64,000 nucleotides of DNA, from the NCBI GenBank assembly GCA_003864495.1, contig ML133479.1, positions 854,294 through 918,293 of the forward strand, given 5' to 3'. A model generated the notes under the pieces. The model worked only from the letters and a program-made list of their open reading frames with translations. It did no database searches and was not told the DNA's origin. Numbering within the stretch: position 1 is the stretch's first letter; the number at the start of each line of letters is the position of its first letter. The stretch comes from Nemopilema nomurai (Eukaryota > Cnidaria > Scyphozoa > Rhizostomeae > Rhizostomatidae). Both the position numbers and the translations under genes were made by a program. This document shows, in pieces, positions 48,301 to 57,921 of the stretch.

Positions 48301-51300
48301 GTACAGAGGTTTTGAACCTTTGTGGAATAAGTTTCATTACGTTTGTGCCATTCAGTTGCACAGCTTCGTCTGTGCCATTGACAACCCCATAGAGCTGCAC
48401 TTCTGTTGGTTCTGTTAAAACCATCTGCACCTCTTTAACTCCACCCCTTTCAATGTTGGTGGACGTTTCTTTATCACCTGATTTCAAAAAGAGCTTTACA
48501 TTCCCCGCCACAAGATTTTTCATTCTAATATCCACATGGTACTGCTCTGTGAGATTGACAGTGATGAAAGTCGAATTATCATGAACTGGCTGTAGATCGA
48601 TAGTTCCCAGGGAATTCAGTTGAATTTCCTTGCCAATATCTTTGAGAGTGGAGCTGAATGTAATTGGCTGATCTGCATTCCTGCCTTCAAAGAGAAGTGT
48701 TAGCTCGTTGGTACCGTGCGGCTCAATCTCCACCGATTTCCTCCTTCCTTGCTCTTCCCAACTAACAACAGCAGTGCCGCTAACTCTACTCTGGAATCGC
48801 ACCGGAAGATAGAGCTTCATTTCAGCAAGCAGTGGTAGCATCATCTTTAGTGACGATGGAACCGCCTTGATGAGCCTCTTCCCATTCAACTCTACGTTGG
48901 CTTTGCGTTTCTTTGAGATTGCATTTATCGTCACGGGACTGTTTGCATACGGGCCGACAAAATCAAAACTCTTAGCAGTTTTCTCCCCCTTTTTGGAATC
49001 AAAGCTTTGAACTGTTTCATTCTGTCGGACGTGAACAGTGATATCTTCTGCTGCTTGGTTATCAACCACCAAGTCGAGGTAAAAACTCTTACTTGCAGTG
49101 ATTTTTCGTGATCTTTGGTGAGTTTGTGGTTGAATGGCGAGAGTTTCTTTTCCATTCAAAAGTACTGCCTCATTAGTTGTCCTCAAATGCGCACTGAACT
49201 GAATTGCGCCTACTTTGATCCTGTCTTTAAGAAATATGGACCTGCCTCGTGTGCCCTTGTATGGTACCTCTAAGTGCTGCTTCCTACCGTCCGCAGTCCA
49301 GAAGACATCAATGGCATCTGGAGTCTCGTTCTCGACGTTGAAAACGACGAAAAAGTCCTTAACTGCTTTGGTTATTTGCAGTTGTCTGGAGACTTTGTTT
49401 ATGGTTGGCATATACGTCACGTCTCTCTTTCCGTTGAGTTTGACAGGCAGTTTCTTCGGGGATTCGACGTAGCCGCGAAAAGTCACTGGACTAACCCCAA
49501 AGTCTCGGCGGAAGGTGATTTCTTGTTTTTCCTTGGCGTTGGCAGGAACAGTAAGAGATTGGCGTCTTCCTTGGCTTTGCCAACTTAATGTCACGTTCTG
49601 GTCTATGTCGTTTTCTATTGCAAAGTTTATGAATGCATAGTCTGTATGTGGCTCTAGAAAATAACAACAAACTTCACAGTCGGCGGTAAGGCATTAGCGA
49701 GATAGAAGACAGAGAGTGTGAGCAAGATCTTCTTACATTCATCAGTGCACGAAGTTTCTTACAATGGTATTACATTAGTAGAAAAGATTATTTTGTCAAT
49801 ATTCTGCGCAGCAAAGAGAACTCCAAAAGGCTGCATAACATCGACAGTTGAAAGCAGTTTACATCTGTAACAAGTAATGATAGAGCAGAATTGTAGCATC
49901 AGTTACACTTGAAGGCCTTAGTGACATGTAATAGAATCAAAAGTGGAATTTGACCATTATTCAGACAAAGCAATCACATGTTTCACGGCATGTATTGCGA
50001 TGCAAAATCTCATCCGATGAATGGATACAAATAAAAAACAAGTACCAATAACAATGACTTCCTCCAGCTTTTTCAGCCGTGGTATCAACAAAATCTTCGG
50101 CCTGTCTCGAAGTTCCACCACGTTTCCATCATCCTTGTCGAATGCCTCGAAGGCAACTGGGTTGGGGTAGTACCTACTGGCAAGCGTTATGCTTATGACC
50201 TCTTGCGTTCCGCCGTCCACCGTTCTCTCTTTGGGCACGTCGTCTTCCTCCCACTTCAACACTACAGGGTGTTCGTCGTTGTTCGTCACTTTCAGAACAA
50301 TGAAGTAGTTTTGTCTCGCATCTGAAAGAACACGGTGTTTTAAATGAACTGCCATGAAGCATGATACGCGCAAGTCAGTCCCCGACGGGAGCAACGTCGC
50401 ACTGGCCTGATCGTACGACGCGTTACGCAGGCTAGTCATCTAAAAGACAAACTAACGAGCATCAAGTATGTCACGTCGAGTACGGTGAATCGAACAGGTG
50501 CGTCGATAACGACGCGTTGAGTATGGTGCGTCGATTACGGTGCGCTGAATACGGTACGTCGATTGCGTTACGTCGAGTACGGTGAATCGGGTACGGTGCG
50601 TCGATTACGGTGAAATAAGTACGGTGCATCGATTACGGTGCATCGATTACGGTGAATCAAGTACGGTGCATCGATTACGGTGAATCAAGTACGGTGCATC
50701 GATTACGGTGCGTTGAGTACGGTACGTCGAATACGGTGCGTTGAGTACGGTGCGTCGATTACGGTGCGTTGAGTTCGGTACGTCGAGTGCATTACGTTGA
50801 GTACGGTGAATCTAGTACGGTACGGTGGCACGGCTGCCCTTAAAACTGGTCAATTAAAAAAGAATGGATAACAGTAAAGGAATGGGCAACTTCCGATGTT
50901 AACTCCAATAAAAAAGAGGAAAACGCTTGTGACACTTTCTAGGAGTTGGTCCTAAAAATGCTACAGCTTCCTCAACTTCATAAAACCAACCAAATCGTAT
51001 AAAAGTCCAACTTGGAGTTTTTACCACCCAACCTAAAATTGCCAAGCCTGACAAAAAATCAAAACTTCCACTTACCGGCCGGATTTGTTGTTGGAATCGG
51101 AAAAGTGGTCGGAATTAAAGGCAGCTGTATTTGTTCCTCGAGCTCTTCTAGAAAACAAATTATGGCATCAAACAAATCCTGAAATTAAGACCTTATCACA
51201 TTGTATTTTGCAATGGTACAGAACAACGTTTGCACAGTTTTTACATAGTACAAATGTGGACTCTAGGTGAAAATCTTGCTTCTGCTTGCATTCTCTAAAG

Positions 51301-53239
51301 GGCCTACAAACAACCAACTTATACACTAAAACTTGATAGGCAACCACATCAGAAACATAATAGTTCCATGTCTGTTTTTTTCATTTTTTCACAACCCTGT
51401 TTCAACTTCAAGTACCAGCTTTTCATAGCAACTTAATAGGGTTCTATCTCGTCTTATTGGGTGTAAACTCAGGAAAAAGAAAAAAACGTCGTCATCTTGT
51501 CTCTTAGTTTAGAACCAATATTTTTTAGATGGATTCCTGGATTTGGTGCTTTGTACAGTTGTACATAAGAATTTACCATCCAGGGAGGTAAAGATAATTT
51601 TTTATTCTTGTATTCGTTTCTACCTATCATCCTAAGCTAGTTTTCAGGTCACTGAGAAGCTTTATGCTTATAGAGCAGTGTCCTGGTCCTTCCACACGAT
51701 GAGACCACACCTCGTATTTCCTTATACTTGAAATAACAGAGAGCTGGCGACTCTCCACACTCTGGGTGAAAGTTTGGTCATGGCAGGGACTCAAACCACG
51801 GACCCTTGGGTAACAATAAAGCAATAAAAAATCAATCTTTCATTATCTTTGGTTGCTGCAATGCCCTACAACCAATTCAAGTCAGTAGCAAAAACTTACA
51901 ATATCATCAACATAAATGAGAATGAGAAAACGATTTACACTAAAGCATTGTACAGAAACAGGCTATCAGCGTGCAAGTAGCCAAGAACAAATTCGCCGCG
52001 GAAGATGACTGTCGACTAAAAAAGGCTAGAACTCTCAATCAAAATAAAAAACCAAACTCACACACCAAGAAGTTCTTCTCGCTATATTACTCCAGTTTTC
52101 TCTGCTATCCTATAGAAAGCTTACGGAAAGAGGGTAGCCTTCTCTTCCATTCCTGCAATTATCGTTTCAGCAACTGGAGACTAGCAGATATAATTCGAAG
52201 CTCCTCTTGCGCAATGTGAAAAGCTAATGCTACTTACCAGGCGAACAAGCAAAAGTCAGTTTTTTGAGGAAACTCTTGTCGACAAGTTTGCTGTATCGCT
52301 TCACCATGAATACAGTGTCTTCGTCTCCAGTTATGGCCACGAGCTGCTTTCTCTTGGCGAAGCGTCCAATGCCAACAGCGAATAGCTTGACGCCAATTGA
52401 CCTCAGAGTCAAAGCCGCAACAGACGGCTGAATGAACCCTTCACTTTCCGTCTGCTCACCATCGGTAAGCAAGAACGCCACTCGAGGAACATTCTCCCTA
52501 CGAAACAAGAACATTTTAGCACTGGGTAATAATTTGGCTACGCCAGAATCTTGAACAACTTTGCCGCTTTTGACTGGGGATGATAAGTCAGTGGTGGATA
52601 ACTCATGACATTTTCAAAACAAATAATTGGCCCGTTATGAATCGAAAACTTCTACGAAGAACTACAGACTTAGTTTTTGATACAAGCCACGATCTTGGCT
52701 TAAGATGCAAGTCACTGTCTTCGCTTGAGATACAAGCCACGATCTTGCCTTAAGATGCAAGTCACTGTCTTCGCTTGAGATACAGTTCTAGTTATACGCA
52801 TGCGCACTTGCGCCAGGATCGTGATCGAGAATGCATCAGCGCTGGCTGCATATCAAGACAGAATGAGCAAATAGTAAACTCATGTCTCTACTAATGTCAT
52901 AAATCCTTTAAAAATGAAATTACCTGGAGCCGTATCCTTTGGTGAAAAGTTTGTCGTAGGCCACTTTTAGACCCTCGTCGATGCGAGTGACAGAGTACTT
53001 GTGCTTCAGAAGCTGTACGCCTTCTTTGAACTCTTCCAAAACGTAGTAATCATTGAATTTAATTGGCACGGAGGCGAACTGGCTGAACAATACCAGGCCA
53101 ATATGGACACCACTCTCTGATAGGCCATTTTCTTGTGCCACGGTTTTAATGAAATCCTTTTGGAGTTGGTAGTCTTTTGGGTGAATACTGCCCGACGAAT
53201 CCACGATAAATGCAATGTCGAGAGAAGCAGAGCAATTTT
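23728..53239 (-). CDS. Giant repeat protein with four vWFA domains and about 65 β-rich units, first exon(s) unresolved
   Basis: Exons in transcript order: 53239–52924, 52497–52238 (vWFA-1); 51147–51076 (linker); 50321–50046; 49653–47758; 47256–46681 (vWFA-2); 46387–46346 (linker); 46166–45891; 45597–44239; 43987–43412 (vWFA-3); 42424–42143; 41815–28764 (giant exon); 28246–27977; 27768–27496; 27233–26967; 26465–26181; 25375–25085; 24704–24681; 24344–23728 (vWFA-4, stop TAG). All introns are phase 1 except a phase-2 intron inside vWFA-1. Coding length is about 21 kb, or 7,000 residues. The unit is about 91–95 residues: a β-like FxN…V.W…G start, a basic/acidic middle, and an …LNG… segment before a P/K-rich joint. 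vWFA domains bind ligands outside the cell, so an extracellular matrix, adhesive or structural role is likely but inferred. The array inside the giant exon has frame-breaking indels. No signal peptide exon is certain. Confidence 0.8.
24681..24704 (-). other. 24-nt micro-exon
   Basis: Lies between a pyrimidine-rich acceptor (tttttgcag) and a gtaaac donor. It is phase 1 to phase 1 and encodes roughly DISKTALEG as a spacer between the last unit and vWFA-4. It is symmetric, so it can be skipped without a frame change. Confidence 0.6.
25085..28246 (-). other. Five single-unit exons
   Basis: Exons 28246–27977 (270 nt), 27768–27496 (273), 27233–26967 (267), 26465–26181 (285) and 25375–25085 (291). 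Each holds one β-rich unit and is symmetric in phase 1, so one exon equals one repeat unit. The copies are diverged from each other, unlike the array in the preceding exon. Confidence 0.8.
25653..25926. repeat. Minisatellite, unit about 22–25 bp
   Basis: About 11–12 imperfect copies of a ttaagtatgcaacaaaaatt-like unit (variants with caatgaaaagttg and caataaaaaatg). Intronic. Confidence 0.9.
28764..41815 (-). other. Giant exon of about 13 kb encoding roughly 47 β-rich units
   Basis: The acceptor at 41815 (cttttacag) opens with PEKGFAYILLD. The donor at 28764 closes with VTITAG. From 41815 to 39757 there are about seven diverged units, then the 31-copy identical array to 31210, then eight to nine diverged units. 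The measured length, 13,052 nt, is not a multiple of three although both ends are phase 1, so the net frame is broken in this assembly. The frame is lost at about 31195–31212, where the array meets the diverged units, and within the array. Confidence 0.75.
31210..39756 (-). repeat. Coding tandem array, 31.3 copies of a 273-bp unit
   Basis: The landmark cacagccacc recurs exactly every 273 bp from 32339 to 35615 and from 36984 to 39714. The copies there look identical base for base, including third positions. One unit is 91 residues (ERFGYEVAFDDGDSDKVV…LLNG…EVAVG). Between 35616 and 36983 the spacing is 268, 270, 287, 274 and 270 bp because of small indels. Two further copies (near 31520 and 32063) lack two bases. 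The opposite strand is also free of stops over most of the array, a by-product of the 3n unit. Confidence 0.95.
42143..42424 (-). other. Single-unit exon of block 3
   Basis: 282 nt, phase 1 to phase 1. It shares FYPDPV and a closing VVIG with the matching exons of blocks 1 (YYPNPV, VIVIG) and 2 (FYPDPI, VIIG), which shows they descend from one ancestor. Confidence 0.8.
42560..42842. repeat. Microsatellite (attatattac)n
   Basis: A 10-bp unit repeated about 22 times, then attat-type degenerate repeats. It lies in the intron where blocks 1 and 2 have a linker exon; I find no linker in block 3. Confidence 0.95.
43412..43987 (-). other. vWFA-3 exon
   Basis: 576 nt, one complete vWFA domain from DSCKMKLDVVFLVDSSGS to FDFKCNIG. 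DxSxS is intact, but the residue that is Thr in TRID is Phe here (SFFDRGL) and the TDG loop reads TNN, so the metal site looks impaired. Confidence 0.85.
44070..44122. repeat. AT simple repeat
   Basis: Runs of aaatatataaa. It is intronic, between vWFA-3 and the block 2 multi-unit exon. Confidence 0.8.
44239..45597 (-). other. Multi-unit exon of block 2
   Basis: 1,359 nt (453 codons), about five diverged units. Opens PEKGSAYLVLALEN and closes IIITDG, matching the opening and closing of the giant exon and of the block 1 exon. Confidence 0.85.
45891..46166 (-). other. Single-unit exon of block 2
   Basis: 276 nt, phase 1 to 1, one unit with FYPDPI and ending ESVIIG. Confidence 0.8.
46346..46387 (-). 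other. Linker exon of block 2 (42 nt)
   Basis: Between an attatag-type acceptor (gttttatag) and gtattt donor, phase 1 to 1. Encodes a Pro-rich linker, LVSQLPLEPPPKK. It occupies the same place as the 72-nt linker of block 1. Confidence 0.6.
46681..47256 (-). other. vWFA-2 exon
   Basis: 576 nt. Runs from DKCKLQVDLGFVVDASGS to FDFNCDR. MIDAS is complete (DASGS; TRIDKGL; LLTDG). The same length as vWFA-1 (316 + 260) and vWFA-3. Confidence 0.9.
47758..49653 (-). other. Multi-unit exon of block 1
   Basis: 1,896 nt (632 codons), about seven diverged units. Begins PHTDYAFINFAIEN and ends VVLSDG. Confidence 0.85.
50046..50321 (-). other. Single-unit exon of block 1
   Basis: 276 nt, phase 1 to 1, one unit with RYYPNPV and ending EEVIVIG. 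Confidence 0.8.
50470..50830. repeat. CpG-containing minisatellite, unit about 14 bp
   Basis: Tandem variants of tacggtgcatcgat, tacggtgaatcaag and tacggtgcgttgag over about 360 bp, mostly on a 14-bp period. It is intronic in the giant gene, between the single-unit exon and linker of block 1. Confidence 0.9.
51076..51147 (-). other. Linker exon of block 1 (72 nt)
   Basis: Acceptor ttttctag, donor gtaagt, phase 1 to 1. Encodes an acidic start (EELEEQ) then a Pro/Thr-rich stretch (IPTTFPIPTTNPA), typical of a flexible or glycosylated spacer. Confidence 0.7.
52238..53239 (-). other. vWFA-1, two exons
   Basis: Exons 53239–52924 (316 nt) and 52497–52238 (260 nt) join in phase 2 at Arg. The sum, 576 nt, equals the single-exon vWFA-2 and vWFA-3. 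MIDAS is complete (DSSGS; TRIDEGL; LLTDG). It starts with NCSASLDIAF and ends LTFACSP. Confidence 0.85.
52681..52783. repeat. 50-bp tandem duplication
   Basis: Two copies, starting at 52681 and 52731, with one mismatch. It lies in the extra intron of vWFA-1. Confidence 0.95.
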
Positions 53240-54110
53240 CTACAAAGTCAATAAAAATCAAAGTACAATATTTGGTAATTTTGTATAAGACGTAGAGAAG
53301 TCAATTAGAATTTCTCAGATGTAGCATGTATTGTGAATGGAAGCATTTTGTTTGGTAAGACGGCTATGAACATACAAATAAAGGGTTTATCAATGAGTTG
53401 ATAATAACTATGAAGTAAGATTATCCTTCATGCATGCCACCGTTATCTTTCTACTGCTTACTGCCTTGAAAGGCTAGTTTTTGCCACGTACGATGCTTTT
53501 GCAAAGGGGTAGAAAAGAAACAGAACTTGATAAAACTGTTAGGCAAATAAGCCGAGTCTATATACTGAATGCTACATGTGTGTTGCGAAAAACGTGCAAA
53601 GGATTTCTTTGTACATAGCTTTAAATTTGAGAGCACGCAGGGATAGTACACAATGGCCTCTATGGTGCAGCCTCTATTGTGCCTGCAGAGGGGCAACCAA
53701 TGAAAGATGACAGAATAAATGCTTAGTGTACGTTTCAAAACCATAAATAAGGGTGTGTCAAGGAGATTATTGGTCAATATGATGAAACGAAAGAGTCTCA
53801 ATGCCTGGGACCAGTAACGCAGTAGAAGCACCATTCAATGCAGCGCACGCGTTCTTTGGTGCGCAAAGAGTTCGGAATCATTTTAAGGCCGTGTTCGAGA
53901 TTTGCCGCAAGCTGTAGTTTGCATTCAAAAACAGTGTTAAAAGATCAAAAGAGCTAGCTGATCATACGTTGACCAAATGCTATTTAGGCCCTTTGCGGTG
54001 GCAACGGTCATCTACTGATTTTCAAAGGACATTGAAAGATAACGCCAATCGTGGTTGCATTGACGTCAAGATACGCTTTGTGTGTTAAGATTGAGATTGA
54101 GGCATTGCAC

Positions 54111-54231
54111 GTGCATAGATCAAAGCATAGATCAAAGCATGCATGATGAGCATGCTCAGGGTTTGCAAACAAGACAAGAGCGATACTGGGAGAGCGAATA
54201 AGGCAAGGCTTCCTTTTTCCATTGCCATCAT
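54111..54231 (-). other. Possible signal-peptide first exon of the giant gene
   Basis: A minus-strand frame from ATG at 54231 gives MMAMEKG followed by a long hydrophobic stretch (LALFALPVSLLSCL). A weak GTGCAA donor after 54111 would be phase 1 and so fit the acceptor at 53239. The hydrophobic run is long and the donor poor, so this is only a candidate. Confidence 0.25.
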
Positions 54232-57200
54232 CAACAATGCTTGCCAATCAACTTTTAAACGGGATCGATCTTTTTCGTTTCCTCTAATTGACACACACAA
54301 AAGTAGCTGACACCCACGTCAGAATGACCGCATGGGGCCACACAGATTGCTCGATGGTATCAAAAAAGTAAAGTGAATTGGCATTCCCAATGTAAGATTA
54401 ACCTATGTTCCGTGCAAAATCATTGGAAGCGGAGTCAGAGAAGCATTGGAGGGCGTTCAACCTTACATATATGTCATTATGTCATTTCTTTCTGAAGTTC
54501 GCCAAGTCTGAGTAAGAAAAATCTTTCTCGCGATAGACCGCCAAAATTTTCGATCACTCTTTTGGGTTGATAATAGACGTCTCTGTTGCCAAGAGCAGAA
54601 TGTTTTTTGGCAAAATATCACTCGTGTCGTTTGGCTCAGCAAATGACCTGGCGTGCCACTGGCTTGAAAGGAATGAATGATGAGCAGCGCTTCTTAGTCT
54701 GGGTTAAAGGGCATAGTTTGCCCAGGGCTTTTCCTCCTAGCACAAAGAACATCGTAACAGATAGTTTGAAAAGACCTTGGCAGAACTACAAAGGGCCATT
54801 TGTAATTGATTTAGGAAGAATCGAAGCACCTATTAATGATTTACTTATCAATCGGAGCAACAGTATGCGAGTTAGCTTGAATGGCCTATTATCTGTTGCG
54901 GCTGGTGGTTCGACGATTCACTCTGCTTTCAGTCTGAACAGAAGTGTCAAATAGCTCATGTTATAATCATATCGATAACTTCCTTATTGTAACATTTTAA
55001 AGTTGGTTCTCCTAATAACAGCAAAGATGCGTTCAGAAGCGAAGCGATGGGGCTAGGCCAATTGACAAAAGACCCTAATTAGTAGCACAAAGGACATGTG
55101 GCTATAACAAGCAACTGAGACATCACGAAATATATTAAACACAAAAGCGAACCGTTATATCATACACAACCAACTACAACCACCACGTCAAAGAATGTGA
55201 CCTCACTCTGTGGTCCAAAAGGCAGTCGCTCTCTGACATTGAGGTGAAAATGCTGGAAGCCATCTCGGCTACAACTAAATTTGCGGCAATTACATTAAAA
55301 CCTCACTCTTGAGGTGAAAGTATTAAAATTCTGCATTTGTGGTCTACATTGAAATGCCAGTGTTTAACAAAAACCCGGAAACCGACTCCATTTCGCTTCG
55401 ACTCGCGCCAACCAATAAGTCGCGGTGAAAGGCAAAGCTTGTCGCTGAATCAAAAGGGTAACTTTTTAATGTGATGACTAGCAGGCAACTTCAGGAATCA
55501 AGAATCACAACAGATGAATCAAATTTCCTCGAGGAATTGACATGTAAAAAAAGAATTTTTCAGCTTGCTACAATATGTAGTTTACATTTAAAATATCATT
55601 GGTAATTTAAGAACTCATAATGTCATAAATAAACAGAAATGATCATTCGAATATCAAGGTTGGTCGTGCATATAACTCTGGATCGTCCATTATTTTCTCT
55701 CTGTGGGACGAACCTTTAGCCTTTATCCGATTACAAAGGAATAACAAATGTTGCAGGCTAGTATAGCCGGTGAAAATGTAACGTTGAAATCAAATAGAGA
55801 AACTTCTCTCTGTAATCTAAATGATCCTATACTTCATTTGATACCTTTTGTATCACCGATCAATAAGGACATCGAATAAAAATTTCAGTTGCACAATTGC
55901 ACCCATAGAAATTCACAAAAGCTGCAGTTCGTGTGGGTCATTTGAGCTTTCAAGGAGAAATAGCGGTGTCTAATGGTTAGAAAAGATTAATTAAATCAGC
56001 AACTACTGATAATTTATGGTCCGTGAACATAGACCAACTCGTATGTCTACCTTCGTATGTAAACTTTTTGATTCTGTAGTTATCGATCGCTATCAATTGA
56101 CTAGAGATGGTGGCGCGCATGCCTCTACGCATGTCCGGTCATGTCGCAGAGACGAGAGTAGCCTCGTTCCTGTATTCGTCACGGGATAATTGCATTTCAA
56201 CTAATAGAATCACAGATGGTGCTAATGATGAAGTGCAAGACTGAAGGGTGTCCAAATCACGTGGGCTGCTAAAACAGGGTGTTCGAGTCGTACATCACGA
56301 TCACAGCATCACACAGATGTTGAAAATTCTGAAAAGGCCTGCTTCTGCAGAACACTACAAGCATGGTGTTTGGCTTTGTTAGAATGCATCGCAAGAAGCC
56401 ATCGGATAGATCTGGACAGAAAAGGAAACTAGAAAATAAGTAAATCATTTCAATAATCCTGGACACAGTTCTCTGAGTCTTATAGAATATTTAGCATATA
56501 GAATATAAGGATGATCGAGGCTAGAACGTATTGATTTAATCCTCAGCTTATTACCAAACAACTTTTCTAGCTACTTCTTTGACGCCTTATAAAATAAAAC
56601 AGGCTGGGCCTTGCACCCAAGAAAGGGTTGACTAGCTTGTGCGGAGAAGCCAAACAACAAGACAAAGAATCAACTGACAATGTGCTTCATTGTTTTTTTC
56701 GTGAAAGACAACCTTGGGAATCAACGAGCTGCATGTAACTGGATAAGGACCAGGTCGATGAGAAGAAAAAGAAGTCAAACTTGGGTGAGAAGAAAAAAAT
56801 TGAAAAGAAGTCAAACTTGGCTTCGTGCCGTGAAATTTCTTTCACTAAATAGCCGGTGCGCTACTTAGGCCAAATCGCTTCTTAGTTTAAAAATGTTTAT
56901 AGAACAGTTAAAATCGAGGTAGCTTTGCAGCCTGTGAATCACTGAGCTCATTCCAACTTAATCAATCGATCGATCAATCAATCAGCCCATCAACAAACCA
57001 ATCATTCAATCACTAAATCAGTCAATCGCACACTTATTCATTCATTCAATCAATCCTCCCAAAATTCTTCTGTGATTCAGGATAAAAAGTTGTTTGCTAC
57101 TTTTTCCAGTAAACCACGAGACACAGCAACATTTACACAAAAATTAATGAAACCAACTTTTTACAATTTTCAAACCAGCCTTTGCTCCAGATAAGTTGTC

Positions 57201-57313
57201 ACAACAGATTGGTGTTTTCGCCTATGATTTTTCCGCTCTCTGGGCTCACAAAACATGCCGATGGCCTTGCGAAATGTGTTAAATCAGCAACAGCAATACA
57301 TTTGATATTGAGA
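54232..57313. other. Intergenic, no supported gene
   Basis: Only short open frames without domains. The longest, 54586–54954 plus, encodes 122 codons of unrecognised sequence with no splice or start support. Confidence 0.5.
56960..57054. repeat. Degenerate (aatc)n repeat
   Basis: atcaatcgatcgatcaatcaatc followed by imperfect ttcattcaatca-type copies. Confidence 0.85.
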
Positions 57314-57921
57314 TTAAAGCCCAATCTCCACTAGGCGGAAAATGTCGAGGCGGTTCGCTTTTGCGCTGACGAAAAGCGAAAGGTCAATCTCCATTGGGCG
57401 AAAATTTTGCGATGACGAAAAGCGGATACAGTGGCTTGGCGTGTCAAATAGAAAGCAGAATTTCAAGATGGCAGACAAAGGCGCTTGCTTTTGTGTTCCA
57501 AATACAGGGGTTAGCTTCACTTCCTCCACTAGGAATTCTTTTATGTCAACATATTGTTGCTGGGTAGAAGGTAGAAGCCGTTTCTAAGTTTTGAAATTGA
57601 TCTTCACTTCGTGAGGGGACGTCAGCACGGGGTTGAATTGATGTCGATCTCGAATCATTGTTCATGTGAGTTTTACTGCTTGTAACCAGAAATTTTATTA
57701 TTTCTTCATCCAAGACGAAGCTACTTTGAGACTCGGCCATTTTGCAAAATGTTCATAGAACGACAAATTCGCCGGCGACAGAGGAAAAAGTTCAAATGGT
57801 TTGAACTTTCAAGGCGAACGACGCGCACAGCACAGGTAGCGAAAAAGTTCAAGTGCGCATGCTCATAACCTTTCGCCGGCGAAAAAATGAAAGATTTTCG
57901 CTCAATGGAGATTGGCCTTAA
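57314..57921. mobile_element. Terminal-inverted-repeat element, about 608 bp, non-coding
   Basis: The left end ttaaagcccaatctccacta (57314) continues as aggcggaaaat. The right end is attttcgctcaatggagatt at about 57894, continuing to gccttaa (57921). They are complementary over about 28 bp with a few mismatches. A second, inner copy of the caatctccattgggcgaaaa motif is at about 57383. It resembles a non-autonomous DNA transposon; the superfamily is not determined. Confidence 0.6.

Noticed and set aside
50470..50830. CRISPR-like array
   Set aside because: Units are contiguous and degenerate with no unique spacers, in an animal intron; it is a minisatellite. The same applies to 60511–60690 and 61513–61746.
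54586..54954. 122-codon plus-strand open frame
   Set aside because: No recognised domain, no ATG at the frame start, no splice signals that extend it.
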